From Moraxella macacae 0408225 (GTDB taxonomy: Bacteria; Pseudomonadota; Gammaproteobacteria; Pseudomonadales; Moraxellaceae): 64,000 bases of DNA. A program made the position numbers and the translations under genes. The notes below the pieces were generated by a model that worked only from the letters and a program-made list of their open reading frames with translations, was not told where the DNA came from and searched no databases. Positions 10,413 to 18,806 of the stretch are shown here, piece by piece. Each line of letters starts with the position of its first letter. Position 1 is the stretch's first letter. The stretch lies in contig NZ_ANIN01000002.1 in NCBI RefSeq assembly GCF_000320365.1, forward strand, positions 372,001 to 436,000, given 5' to 3'.

Positions 10413-11048
10413 ATGTTACGTCCAATTGATGTGATTTTTAAACACCCTGTCAAAAAATTTACCGTAATTTATCAAAATGGCAAACTTTGGCAATTGCCAA
10501 AACTGGAATTTGACGGACAGTCTTTGGCTTATAAAAAAGAATATCAAGGCAGCCGAGAACAGATTTTTGTATCGCCCGATCAGACATTAGATGCCGACGA
10601 TTCGGTATTAATCTCACAATTGTTAACCGTAAATTTGCCAAAATCGGTACATGGGCGTAATGTTGATGAATTTGAACATTGGTGGCGACAAAATTGCTAT
10701 GATTTTAAGGCAGAAATTGAAGCAAAACAAGCCTGCCAAAACCAAGCCCAACAACTTTTATCAAAACCTAAGCAAAACCTGACAACAAAACAGCCAAGCA
10801 AAAAACCAAACACCGAACAAAAAACCGCAAAAACCACGCCCGCGCAACCGCAACCGCAACCGCAACCGCAACCGCAACCGCAACCGCAACCGCAACCGCA
10901 ACCGCAACCGCAACCGCAACCGCAACCGCAACCGCAACCGCAAAAGCGTATCACACAGCCAGAGATTAAGTCAAATTCATCTACAGCCAATAACCCTGCG
11001 TACGATGTTTTTGATGAAATGCTAAATGATCTATTACATCAATTATAA
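10413..11048 (+). CDS. Hypothetical protein with Pro-Gln hexamer repeat
   Basis: The function is not recognised. ATG 10413 is preferred over ATG 10386 because it has GGAAAAA at ribosome-site distance; this gives 211 aa. Residues 1-100 look folded: RPIDVIFKHPVKKFTVIYQ, a WQLPKL segment, and a conserved-looking EFEHWWRQNCYDF. Next comes a Lys/Gln/Thr-rich linker, then (Gln-Pro)16 encoded by sixteen CAACCG hexamers, and a short C-terminal helix ending DEMLNDLLHQL. There is no signal peptide or membrane segment, so a cytosolic location is likely. It is divergent from recC and convergent with fpr, with a shared terminator at 11071-11094. The repeat length is probably polymorphic but cannot shift the frame. 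Confidence 0.75.
   Translation: MLRPIDVIFKHPVKKFTVIYQNGKLWQLPKLEFDGQSLAYKKEYQGSREQIFVSPDQTLDADDSVLISQLLTVNLPKSVHGRNVDEFEHWWRQNCYDFKAEIEAKQACQNQAQQLLSKPKQNLTTKQPSKKPNTEQKTAKTTPAQPQPQPQPQPQPQPQPQPQPQPQPQPQPQPQPQKRITQPEIKSNSSTANNPAYDVFDEMLNDLLHQL
10845..10940 (+). repeat. CAACCG hexanucleotide microsatellite, 16 perfect copies
   Basis: Sixteen uninterrupted copies of CAACCG (96 bp) lie inside the coding region that starts at 10413 and encode (Gln-Pro)16. The unit is a multiple of three, so slippage changes linker length without frameshifting. The perfection of all copies suggests recent expansion. On the complementary strand it creates a spurious Gly-Cys/Arg-Leu open frame. Confidence 0.97.
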
Positions 11049-11070
11049 TGCAACAAATATAATGCAATAA

Positions 11071-11094
11071 AAAACCAAACTCTCGTTTGGTTTT
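11071..11094. terminator. Bidirectional terminator between the Pro-Gln repeat gene and fpr
   Basis: A perfect 10-bp inverted repeat AAAACCAAAC / GTTTGGTTTT encloses a 4-nt TCTC loop. T-runs flank it on both strands. It sits between the convergent genes ending at 11048 and 11151. Confidence 0.75.
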
Positions 11095-11150
11095 AGCAAA
11101 ATTTAACCAACAAAATTCAACCAAAATGGCAACAGCACCGCCCTGCACAA

Positions 11151-11969
11151 TCACTGTTCTACAAATGCCCTTTCTACCACATAATCACCGGTGCCGCCCA
11201 TGCGTGGCGAGCATTTTAATCCAAAACCATCTAAAATCAATGCAACATCTTTATTCATTGATGGGCTGCCACAAATCATCGCACGATCATGTTCAGGATT
11301 CATAGGTGGCAGACCGATGTCTTTAAACAATTTGCCAGATGTCATCAAATCTGTCATACGCCCTGTGTGATAAAACGGCTCACGCGTTACCGTTGGGTAA
11401 TAAATCAATTTGTCTTTTACCAACTCACCAAGCAACTCATCATCAAACAAATCTTTTTCAAACATTTGTCGATAACCAAGCTCACTGACATAACGCACAC
11501 CATGCACAAGCACAACTTTTTCAAATTTTTCATACACTTCAGGATCACGAGCCAACGACAAAAACGGTGCAAGCCCCGTGCCTGTTGCCAACATATACAA
11601 GTGTTTGGCATTTGGGTTTAAATCATCAAGCACCAAGGTGCCTGTTGGTTTTTTGCTAATTAGCAGTTTTTCACCCACTTGAATGTGCTGTAAAATTGAA
11701 GTTAATGGGCCGTCTTGCACTTTAATGGAGTAAAACTCAAGCTCTTCTGCATAATTGGCACTGGCAATAGAATACGCACGCATTAGTGGTTTGCCATTAA
11801 CCTCAAGGCCTATCATTGCAAATTCACCATTCCGAAAACGCAAACTGTCATTGCGCGTGGTTTTAATGGTAAATAAGGTTTCATTCCAATGATGCACATA
11901 AGTAACCGTTTCTTCATAAAATTTTGCCAAAATTTTGGCACGCAGATCGTGATTGGCTTTATCCGACAT
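11151..11969 (-). CDS. fpr: Ferredoxin/flavodoxin-NADP+ reductase (Fpr)
   Basis: This FAD enzyme exchanges electrons between NADPH and ferredoxin or flavodoxin, supporting redox repair and radical-SAM or Fe-S chemistry. At 272 aa it is bacterial subclass size. The FAD-binding RxYS motif appears as RAYSIAS (about residues 64-70), the NADP-binding loop as LATGTGLAPF (127-136), followed by VHGVRYVSELGY and MICGSPSM. It ends VVERAFVEQ, close to the AFVEK ending of Azotobacter/Pseudomonas-type Fpr. ATG 11969 is chosen because AAAAGGTG precedes it; a 13-codon upstream extension is open but lacks a ribosome site. It is divergent from trmO and convergent with the Pro-Gln repeat gene. Confidence 0.93.
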   Translation of the reverse strand: MSDKANHDLRAKILAKFYEETVTYVHHWNETLFTIKTTRNDSLRFRNGEFAMIGLEVNGKPLMRAYSIASANYAEELEFYSIKVQDGPLTSILQHIQVGEKLLISKKPTGTLVLDDLNPNAKHLYMLATGTGLAPFLSLARDPEVYEKFEKVVLVHGVRYVSELGYRQMFEKDLFDDELLGELVKDKLIYYPTVTREPFYHTGRMTDLMTSGKLFKDIGLPPMNPEHDRAMICGSPSMNKDVALILDGFGLKCSPRMGGTGDYVVERAFVEQ

Positions 11970-12180
11970 AAAAACACCTTTTTTGTTCATTGTTATGAGT
12001 AAATTCAATAAAAAACGAGATAAAAACGAAAAACCTGCATATCATAGCAAATTTTTTGCAAAATTGGCGACTTTATTGTCAAAAAATGCCATAATATAGC
12101 GAAGTTTTTGCATAATTGACATGCATCAGAAAAAATTACCGCACACTTACTCAAAAAACCACTCAAAAAAAGTTGTTTAA

Positions 12181-12939
12181 ATGCCAAAAAATATCAATCA
12201 CCAACAGATACAACTGCCGATTATCGGTTATTTACGATCGCCGTTATGCCAAAAATTTGGCTTGCCACGCCAGCCAAACTTAGTCAACCTAGCAGGCGTG
12301 ATTGAGCTGATACCGCCGTTTGACAATCCAGATGCCTTTGTTGGCTTACAAGAATTTAGTCATATTTGGTTGATTTGGCAATTTCACCAAAACAAAACCG
12401 CCGCCAACCTATCATTTCGCCCTCAAGTTCGCCCACCAAGGCTTGGAGGCAATGCCAAACTTGGAGTTTTTGCCACACGCAGCATGTATCGTCCTGCAAA
12501 TATCGGCCTGTCAGTGGTTTTATTGCAACACATTGAACAAAACAATCACAGTGTGCGTTTGCACGTTGTGGGGGCAGATTTGGTAGATGGCACGCCAATT
12601 ATTGACATCAAGCCGTACATTGTCTATAGCGACAGTTTACCCCACGCAATCAGTGGTTTTGCCAGTGATAAACCTGCATTAAAAAAACTGGTTGTGAGTG
12701 AAACCGCCCAACAAAATTTTGCCAATTTAAAAAAACAGCGCCTATTAACCGAAAATGACATCGCAACAATCAGTGCCTTAATCGCCCAAGATCCACGCCC
12801 TGCCTATCGCCAAACTGAAATAAACAGCAAATTTACCCTACAATATCAACAAGTTGATGTGTGTTTTTGTATGCTGGATAACAATGCGTTACAAATTGTA
12901 TCGGCGGTAAAAATCAACAACAAAACCAACAATGCGTAA
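12181..12939 (+). CDS. trmO: tRNA (adenine(37)-N6)-methyltransferase TrmO
   Basis: TrmO (YaeB/TsaA family) uses SAM to methylate N6 of t6A37 in tRNA-Thr(GGU). The hallmark sequences are IGYLRSP near the N-terminus, FSHIWLIWQFH, then RPPRLGG and FATRSMYRPANIGLS, followed by VDGTPIIDIKPYI and the C-terminal DPRPAYR that closes the family's small domain. Its 252 aa is about the usual length. It is alone on its strand, divergent from fpr across 211 bp. The stop is followed by a 20-bp-period duplication of TAACATTTGATTAA, which repeats the stop codon. Confidence 0.93.
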   Translation: MPKNINHQQIQLPIIGYLRSPLCQKFGLPRQPNLVNLAGVIELIPPFDNPDAFVGLQEFSHIWLIWQFHQNKTAANLSFRPQVRPPRLGGNAKLGVFATRSMYRPANIGLSVVLLQHIEQNNHSVRLHVVGADLVDGTPIIDIKPYIVYSDSLPHAISGFASDKPALKKLVVSETAQQNFANLKKQRLLTENDIATISALIAQDPRPAYRQTEINSKFTLQYQQVDVCFCMLDNNALQIVSAVKINNKTNNA

Positions 12940-13165
12940 CATTTGATTAAAATAAATAACATTTGATTAATAAGTAAAACTTGATTAACAAAAAATTATT
13001 ACCCAATTATTGCTAATTCAGCAAAAAACCGCAATTTTTTCACAAAAAACCACCGTTTTATCGCATTTTTTTAAGGTTTTTTTTGTCAAATTTCGGTATG
13101 ATATGCCACAGTTATTTTAAAGTTTTTTTAATCATTGAAATTTTTTAATCATCAAGGTTAAATTT

Positions 13166-13657
13166 ATGCTATCTATTTTATCTGCTCTGCAAACAGCCAT
13201 GATCACGCCAAAACCGCCACAAAATAAACCCAAGATTGCCAAAGTTTTACTAGGAGCAATTGGACTGTCTGTTGCCATGTTTGCCACCGCCCATGATACA
13301 ATGATCCGTGATACAATGACCCGTGATACAATGACCGATGGCATAACAGGCAACACCATTGCAATTGACATGTCAACACTCGCCACCACCAAAGAAGAAG
13401 TCGCCGTGTTACAGGTTTTTTCTGAAATCTGCCCACCAATGTTAACCAAAAAACAACAACAAGGTTTTGCCAAAGCTTATAACGCTGAATTAAAAAGTCT
13501 TATGCCAAGTATCAGCGATCCGCGCCTGGCCGTACAATATTTATCCACCCAACAAGATTATAAACAAATTTTAAATGAAACTCGGCGTTGGACGTTAAGT
13601 TTTTCCAACGCTGAAAACAAACGAGTTTGTACAGAATTGGCATCTTCTGCACAATAA
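13166..13657 (+). CDS. Small exported protein of unknown function
   Basis: A 163-aa protein of no recognised function. A basic stretch followed by a hydrophobic segment (KIAKVLLGAIGLSVAMFATAH, split here for reading as KIAKVLL and GAIGLSVAMFATA) looks like a signal peptide or anchor around residues 23-43. Immediately after come three tandem 15-bp units (13295-13339) encoding DTMIR/DTMTR/DTMTD. The C-terminal 90 residues look like a conserved periplasmic domain: one Cys in EICPPMLTKKQQ, one in RVCTELAS, and YNAELKSLMP between them, so a disulfide is possible. ATG has AAGG ten bases upstream. The next gene encodes an envelope DD-carboxypeptidase, but linkage is not implied. Confidence 0.75.
   Translation: MLSILSALQTAMITPKPPQNKPKIAKVLLGAIGLSVAMFATAHDTMIRDTMTRDTMTDGITGNTIAIDMSTLATTKEEVAVLQVFSEICPPMLTKKQQQGFAKAYNAELKSLMPSISDPRLAVQYLSTQQDYKQILNETRRWTLSFSNAENKRVCTELASSAQ
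13295..13339 (+). repeat. 15-bp tandem repeat, 3 copies, in coding sequence
   Basis: Three copies of a GATACAATGAYCCGT-type unit (the last diverged) encode a repeated D-T-M-[IT]-[RD] motif just after the signal segment of the small exported protein. It is in frame, so length variation would be tolerated. Confidence 0.9.
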
Positions 13658-13849
13658 CCAAAACCATTTCAAACTAAAATCATTCTACCGCTTAATTTTT
13701 TAAAACTTAATTTTAAAACTTGCCACTTTTATCTTTTGTGATATTTTGGTAATATAGATAACATTTGGTTCATTGTTACATTTTATTGTACATTGCATTT
13801 ATTGTTACATTAATTGGTGCAAACATTATTTGGTGAAAAAGGTATTACT

Positions 13850-15019
13850 GTGAAATACAACTTACAAAACAATTTACAAAATAAGGTAAAAATTTGGTTG
13901 CTTACATTAAGCGGATTTGGCATGTTTGGTATGGGATCGGCTTATGCCATTGAAGCCCCAACATTAGACAACAGTGCGTATATTTTGATGGATTATGACA
14001 CAGGCACTGTGTTGGCACAAAAAAACGCCGATCAGCCCTTTCCTCCTGCATCACTTACCAAAATGATGACCAGTTACATCATTGAACAACAACTTCTATC
14101 AGGCAAATTACAAGAAGATCAGCCTGTATTGATGACCACAGATGCGTGGTGTCGCGGACGCAACACTGAGTCGTGTATGTATGTAGATGTCAATACCACT
14201 GCCACTGTATTAGACATGCTAAAAGGTATTATTATCCAATCTGGCAATGATTCGGCCAAAGCTATGGCCCAGCACATTTCAGGCAGTGAACAAGCGTTTG
14301 CTGATCTTATGAACAGCGAAGCCAAAAAATTAGGCATGACCAATACCCACTTTGTCAATTCTACAGGCATGCCTGCCAATGGACACCAAGCATCGCCACA
14401 AGATTTGGCAAAACTTGCAAAAGCAATTATTAAAGATTCTGGCAAATATTACCCAATTTATAGCCAAAAAGAATTCACCTATAACAACATCAAACAAGCC
14501 AACCGTAACAGCTTGTTATTCACCGACAGCACCGTAGATGGCTTAAAAACTGGACATACCAAAGAAGCGGGTTTTTGTTTGGTTGCCTCAAGCAAACGCG
14601 GTGATATGCGCCTAATTTCGGTGATTATGGGTACAAAATCAGAAAAAGCCCGTGCTGAACAATCTAAAGAATTGCTCAACTGGGGCTTTGGACATTTTAA
14701 CACCAAAGTGGTTGCACCCATGGGGCAAAATTTTGGCAGTGTGGCAATTAAATACGGTCAAGCAGATGACGTTGCGGTAAAAACAGGGGCTAATTTACAA
14801 GTATTGTTAGAAAAAGTTAACCAAGACAACATTCAAACCGTGGTTAATTTGCCAAAAAACATACAAGCCCCTATTGCACAAGGACAACAAGTAGGTGAAG
14901 TCGTCGCCTTACTTCACGGTAAAGCAGTGGCATCTGCACCACTCATTGCTGAAACAGCGGTAGAAAAATCAGGCATTTTAAAACGCATTTGGCAATATAT
15001 CCTAGGACTTTTTGACTGA
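13850..15019 (+). CDS. dacC: D-alanyl-D-alanine carboxypeptidase (PBP5/6 type, DacC-like)
   Basis: A peptidase S11 low-molecular-weight penicillin-binding protein that removes the terminal D-Ala from peptidoglycan pentapeptides in the periplasm. The active-site triad is complete: SLTK (about residues 68-71), SGN (about 131) and KTG in GLKTGHTKEAG (about 233). A signal peptide ends near GSAYA. The C-terminal GILKRIWQYILGLF is an amphipathic membrane anchor typical of PBP5/6. GTG 13850 is preferred to TTG 13814 because AAAAAGG sits eight bases upstream. It overlaps the next small gene by TGATG and is followed by mrcB, so three wall genes may be co-transcribed. Confidence 0.95.
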   Translation: MKYNLQNNLQNKVKIWLLTLSGFGMFGMGSAYAIEAPTLDNSAYILMDYDTGTVLAQKNADQPFPPASLTKMMTSYIIEQQLLSGKLQEDQPVLMTTDAWCRGRNTESCMYVDVNTTATVLDMLKGIIIQSGNDSAKAMAQHISGSEQAFADLMNSEAKKLGMTNTHFVNSTGMPANGHQASPQDLAKLAKAIIKDSGKYYPIYSQKEFTYNNIKQANRNSLLFTDSTVDGLKTGHTKEAGFCLVASSKRGDMRLISVIMGTKSEKARAEQSKELLNWGFGHFNTKVVAPMGQNFGSVAIKYGQADDVAVKTGANLQVLLEKVNQDNIQTVVNLPKNIQAPIAQGQQVGEVVALLHGKAVASAPLIAETAVEKSGILKRIWQYILGLFD

Positions 15020-15216
15020 TGCGTGCGTTTGGTTTGACACCATTAAGTTTAGTAAAGTTAAATTTAATGTTAATAATCTATACAGCAATTAGCGGTATGT
15101 TAACAGGTTGCATAACCCAGTATTCCAAACACCAAAGCAGCCCAATTCCTGTTAAAGTTGATTTACACACAACCAAAAACGAATGTCATTCAAATCTTAA
15201 ACCCGGCCAATTTTGA
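15019..15216 (+). CDS. Putative small lipoprotein
   Basis: A 65-codon ORF whose ATG overlaps the dacC stop (TGATG), suggesting translational coupling; it stops 10 bp before mrcB. The N-terminal hydrophobic run LMLIIYTAISGM is followed by LTGC, which fits the lipobox consensus, so mature residue 1 would be the Cys near position 31. The remaining 35 residues (TQYSKHQSS...) match no family I know. An accessory role in peptidoglycan synthesis is a guess from context only. It could also be an untranslated spacer, since the n-region before the lipobox is longer than usual. Confidence 0.4.
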   Translation: MRAFGLTPLSLVKLNLMLIIYTAISGMLTGCITQYSKHQSSPIPVKVDLHTTKNECHSNLKPGQF

Positions 15217-15226
15217 TAAACTGTTT

Positions 15227-17713
15227 ATGAAATTAACAATTTTTACAAGCCCAAAGCATGCACAAAACCGCCAAATCAAACCATTTGAGAGTGGCAGTTT
15301 TGTTTTGAGCTTTATTTTTGTAGTAATTATACTCATTAGCTTAATTGTTTTGGCAGTTTATCTTATCAAACAAGATCGCGTTATCACGCAAAAATTTGAA
15401 GGCAAGCGTTGGAATCTGCCTGCAAAAGTCTATTCACAATCGCTTGATTTACAACAAAATTCACCATTAACCACCGATGAACTGGAAAATTGGCTTGGTT
15501 GGCTAAACTATCAAGCATCAGATGATTATAAATCCGTTGGCACTTACCAAAAAAAAGGCAATACTTATTACATTCACACGCGTAAGTTTAATTTTTCTAA
15601 TAAAGATGTTGAGCCAAAACAAATTATTAAACTACAAATTAGCAATGACAAAATTGTCAATTTACAAAGCACCGAACGCAATGAATCGGGCAAAATTCGC
15701 CTTGAGCCGATTTTAATTGGTGGTATTTATCCTGACAATAATGAAGATCGCATTGTCATGCAATTGGATCAAATTCCAAAAGCATTGATTGATGCCCTGA
15801 TCGCCACAGAAGATCGTGGGTTTTTTGAACATCATGGGGTTTCTATTCGTGGCACAACGCGGGCAATTTATAGCAACCTATCGGGCGGTGCAAGACAAGG
15901 TGGCTCAACCATTACCCAGCAGTTGATTAAAAATTTTTATCTAAACTCCGATCGCACCTTAAAACGCAAAGCCAACGAAGCAATTATGGCCTTGTTGCTT
16001 GAACGTCATTATAGCAAACAAAAAATTTTACAGACCTACATCAACGAAATTACCCTGGGGCAAAATGGCAACCATTCTATTAACGGTTTTGGACTGGCAT
16101 CGCAGTTTTATTTTAACCGCCCCTTGGCAGAATTACGCCTAGACCAAATGGCCTTGCTTGTTGGTTTGGCAAAAGGCCCAACACAATACAATCCAATTCG
16201 CTACCCAAAATTAGCCTTACAGCGGCGCAATGTGGTATTAAACAACATGCTTATCATGGGTAAAATTGACCAAAAAACTTATGATACCTCCAGTCAAATG
16301 CCACTCGATGTGGTAAAAAAACCCAGTATTGGACAAAGTCGCTTTCCTGATTATTTAGATATTGTAAAACGTGAATTAAATAAAAGCTATGATGCTGATG
16401 ATTTAAAAAACGAAGGCTTGCGTATTTTTACCAGTTTTAATCCCAATGTACAACAAGCAGCCGATAAAGCCGTTGATCAAAGTTTAAAGCAACTTAAAAA
16501 ATCCAATCCAAAAAGACTTAGCCAACTACAATCCGCCCTTGTCAGTGCCAATCCACAAAATGGTGAATTATTGGCCGTTGTTGGAAGTGGATCGGAGTTT
16601 ACCGGTTTTAACCGTGCCGTAGATGCCAAGCGTCAGGTTGGCTCATTGTTAAAACCGATGATTTATTTAACCGGGTTTGAACAAGGCAAATACAACCTTG
16701 CCAGTGGTGTAGATGACAGTGCAATTAACATTTCTCAAGGCAAAAAACGCTGGAGTCCCAGCAACTATGGCGGTGGCAGTCATGGCATTGTACCATTGAC
16801 AACCGCTTTGGCAAATTCATACAACCAAGCGGCGGTAAGGGTTGGTATGAGCGTGGGCGTATCAAACATCATTACCAATTTACAGCGCATGGGCGTGCAA
16901 AAAGAAATACCAAACTACCCTGCTACTTTATTAGGAGCAGTGGATTTATCACCGATGGATATGCTAGCCGTCTATCAAGTATTGGCAACAGGTGGCATAA
17001 AACACAACATTCATACCATTCGTGGCGTTGTGGACAATGAAGGGCGGGTTATCCAAGGGGCAAATTTTCAAAAGCATCAAGTCATTAACCCTGTTGCTGC
17101 CTATTTAACCAATTACGCAATGCAAAAAGTTGTTAGCAATGGTACCGCAAAAGCAGCATTGACTTTGGGCGAAAATTTAAAATTGGCAGGAAAAACAGGC
17201 ACAACCAACGATTACCGTGATGCATGGTTTGCAGGTTATAGTGGCAACTACGTTAGCGTGGTATGGGTGGGACTTGATAACAATCAGACCACAGGGCTAA
17301 GCGGTGCTAATGGTGCATTGCCCATATGGATAAATTTTATGCGTCGCCTAAAACCAACCCCAGTACAACTGCCAGAACCTGCCAATATTCAATGGCAATG
17401 GCTTGAAAACGCAACAGGAGAGCTGTCTCACCAAGACTGTCCAAATGCTATTCGCGTGCCTATTGATACACGTTATTCCCCTCAAAATTTAAGCAGTTGT
17501 GCCAATGACATACACCTTGGACAACAAGAAGCCCAACTTGCCGAGCAACAACAACTTGACATGCAAGAATTGTACGATAACGAACAACAGCGTTTAAATC
17601 ATTTAAACAATCCAGAATCCGATACGCCTTCTGACACACACAACAACCATGAAAACAATCAAAACCGCACCAACACTTTAGCAGATGAAATTTTACAATT
17701 AGACTCGCGTTAA
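15227..17713 (+). CDS. mrcB: Bifunctional penicillin-binding protein 1b
   Basis: A class A PBP that polymerises lipid II and cross-links peptidoglycan. One membrane segment (FVLSFIFVVIILISLIVLAVY) is near residues 25-45. It is followed by a UvrB-like domain 2 region, then glycosyltransferase GT51 with EDRGFFEHHG (about 195), GGSTITQQL and RTLKRKANE. The transpeptidase motifs are GSLLKP (active Ser, about 471), SYN in ANSYNQAAV, and KTGTTND (about 655). The C-terminal tail is Gln/Asn-rich. ATG 15227 is preferred to the in-frame TTG 15158, which would overlap the small lipoprotein gene. The ribosome site is weak, so coupling with upstream genes is possible. prmA follows by 22 bp. Confidence 0.94.
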   Translation: MKLTIFTSPKHAQNRQIKPFESGSFVLSFIFVVIILISLIVLAVYLIKQDRVITQKFEGKRWNLPAKVYSQSLDLQQNSPLTTDELENWLGWLNYQASDDYKSVGTYQKKGNTYYIHTRKFNFSNKDVEPKQIIKLQISNDKIVNLQSTERNESGKIRLEPILIGGIYPDNNEDRIVMQLDQIPKALIDALIATEDRGFFEHHGVSIRGTTRAIYSNLSGGARQGGSTITQQLIKNFYLNSDRTLKRKANEAIMALLLERHYSKQKILQTYINEITLGQNGNHSINGFGLASQFYFNRPLAELRLDQMALLVGLAKGPTQYNPIRYPKLALQRRNVVLNNMLIMGKIDQKTYDTSSQMPLDVVKKPSIGQSRFPDYLDIVKRELNKSYDADDLKNEGLRIFTSFNPNVQQAADKAVDQSLKQLKKSNPKRLSQLQSALVSANPQNGELLAVVGSGSEFTGFNRAVDAKRQVGSLLKPMIYLTGFEQGKYNLASGVDDSAINISQGKKRWSPSNYGGGSHGIVPLTTALANSYNQAAVRVGMSVGVSNIITNLQRMGVQKEIPNYPATLLGAVDLSPMDMLAVYQVLATGGIKHNIHTIRGVVDNEGRVIQGANFQKHQVINPVAAYLTNYAMQKVVSNGTAKAALTLGENLKLAGKTGTTNDYRDAWFAGYSGNYVSVVWVGLDNNQTTGLSGANGALPIWINFMRRLKPTPVQLPEPANIQWQWLENATGELSHQDCPNAIRVPIDTRYSPQNLSSCANDIHLGQQEAQLAEQQQLDMQELYDNEQQRLNHLNNPESDTPSDTHNNHENNQNRTNTLADEILQLDSR

Positions 17714-17735
17714 AATAAACCAAAAAGGAAAAATT

Positions 17736-18644
17736 ATGGCCTGGCAACAACTACATATCCAGTGCAAAAAATCCCAAGCAGAGATCGCCGAAACCCTCTT
17801 ATTGGAAGCGGACGCATTAAGCATTAGTCTTGATGATGCAGGCGATCAACCGCTGTTTGAACCCTTACCCGGCGAGTCGCCTCTGTGGGATAATGTGATT
17901 GTCAGTGCCTTGTTTGATACGTCGGTAAATTTGGAAAATATCAGTCAATCCATTGCCAATCAAGTTATTGCCACGCGTGTTTGGCAGTCTTGTGTAGATG
18001 ATAAAGATTGGGAGCGCGAATGGATGAAAAATTACTATCCGATTGAATGTGCCAACAATCTATGGATCACACCAAAATGGCTAACCCCACCAAAACCTGA
18101 CGCTTTGAACATTATGATGGATCCGGGGCTTGCTTTTGGTACAGGTTATCATGCCACCACGCGCCTGTGCATTGATTGGCTTACCGAACAAGATTTGACA
18201 GATAAAATTGTGCTTGACTACGGCTGTGGCTCAGGAATTTTGGGTATTGTGGCATTAAAACGCGGTGCAAAAGCGGTATACGCAGTAGACATTGATCCAC
18301 AAGCCCTCCTTGCCACGCAACAAAATGCCAAATGCAACGGGGTTTTAAACCAGTTACAGGTTTTTTTACCACAAGCGTTTGAACAGTTTTGCCAAAACAA
18401 TCCAAATCTTTGCATTCAAATGATTGTTGCCAATATTTTAGCCAAACCACTGATTGCCCTTGCCCCATATTTTAGTACACTCATCGAACCAAAAGGCGAC
18501 ATCGTACTGGCAGGCTTAATTGAAAACCAAGTTGCAGATGTAAAAACCGCCTATCAAGCATTTTTTGACATGCACAACGATTTTGCTTTTAGCAGTCAAG
18601 AAGACAAACATTGGCACCGTTTATCAGGTAAAAAAAGCCGATAA
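17736..18644 (+). CDS. prmA: Ribosomal protein L11 methyltransferase PrmA
   Basis: PrmA trimethylates lysines and the N-terminus of ribosomal protein L11 using SAM. At 302 aa it is of normal size. The N-terminal substrate-recognition domain carries WEREWMKNYYPI. The catalytic domain has MDPGLAFGTGYHATTRLC, the SAM-binding LDYGCGSGILGI (about 160), AVDIDPQAL and IVANILAKPL, the family equivalent of the NPPY-type motif. The start is ATG 17736 with AAAAAGGAAAAA before it. It follows mrcB closely. A terminator-like hairpin at 18674-18719 follows, then the DUF3426 gene, a neighbour pair common in gammaproteobacteria. Confidence 0.96.
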   Translation: MAWQQLHIQCKKSQAEIAETLLLEADALSISLDDAGDQPLFEPLPGESPLWDNVIVSALFDTSVNLENISQSIANQVIATRVWQSCVDDKDWEREWMKNYYPIECANNLWITPKWLTPPKPDALNIMMDPGLAFGTGYHATTRLCIDWLTEQDLTDKIVLDYGCGSGILGIVALKRGAKAVYAVDIDPQALLATQQNAKCNGVLNQLQVFLPQAFEQFCQNNPNLCIQMIVANILAKPLIALAPYFSTLIEPKGDIVLAGLIENQVADVKTAYQAFFDMHNDFAFSSQEDKHWHRLSGKKSR

Positions 18645-18673
18645 TCCTTAATTTTTTGTTACAGTTAACCAAG

Positions 18674-18719
18674 GTCAACGTTTCATCGCTATTTTATCGG
18701 TAAAATGTTGACTTTTTTT
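18674..18719 (+). terminator. Rho-independent terminator after prmA
   Basis: GTCAACGTTT (18674-18683) pairs with AAAATGTTGAC (18702-18712) over about ten base pairs with one G-U. Seven T residues follow directly. It would end the mrcB-prmA transcript before the DUF3426 gene. Confidence 0.65.
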
Positions 18720-18806
18720 GTATTTAAGGTTTTAATACATTTCAATACAATTTTTATAAAACTTTTAACTGTTTAGCAATATTTTTTTGAAGGGACGGCA
18801 GAAAAT

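Noticed and set aside
10845-10940. Phase-variation switch by the CAACCG array
   Set aside because: The unit is six bases, so copy-number change cannot alter the frame; only the linker length changes.
10697-10990. Open frames on the minus strand rich in Gly-Cys or Arg-Leu
   Set aside because: They are by-products of the CAACCG hexamer array read from the other strand, with no ribosome site.
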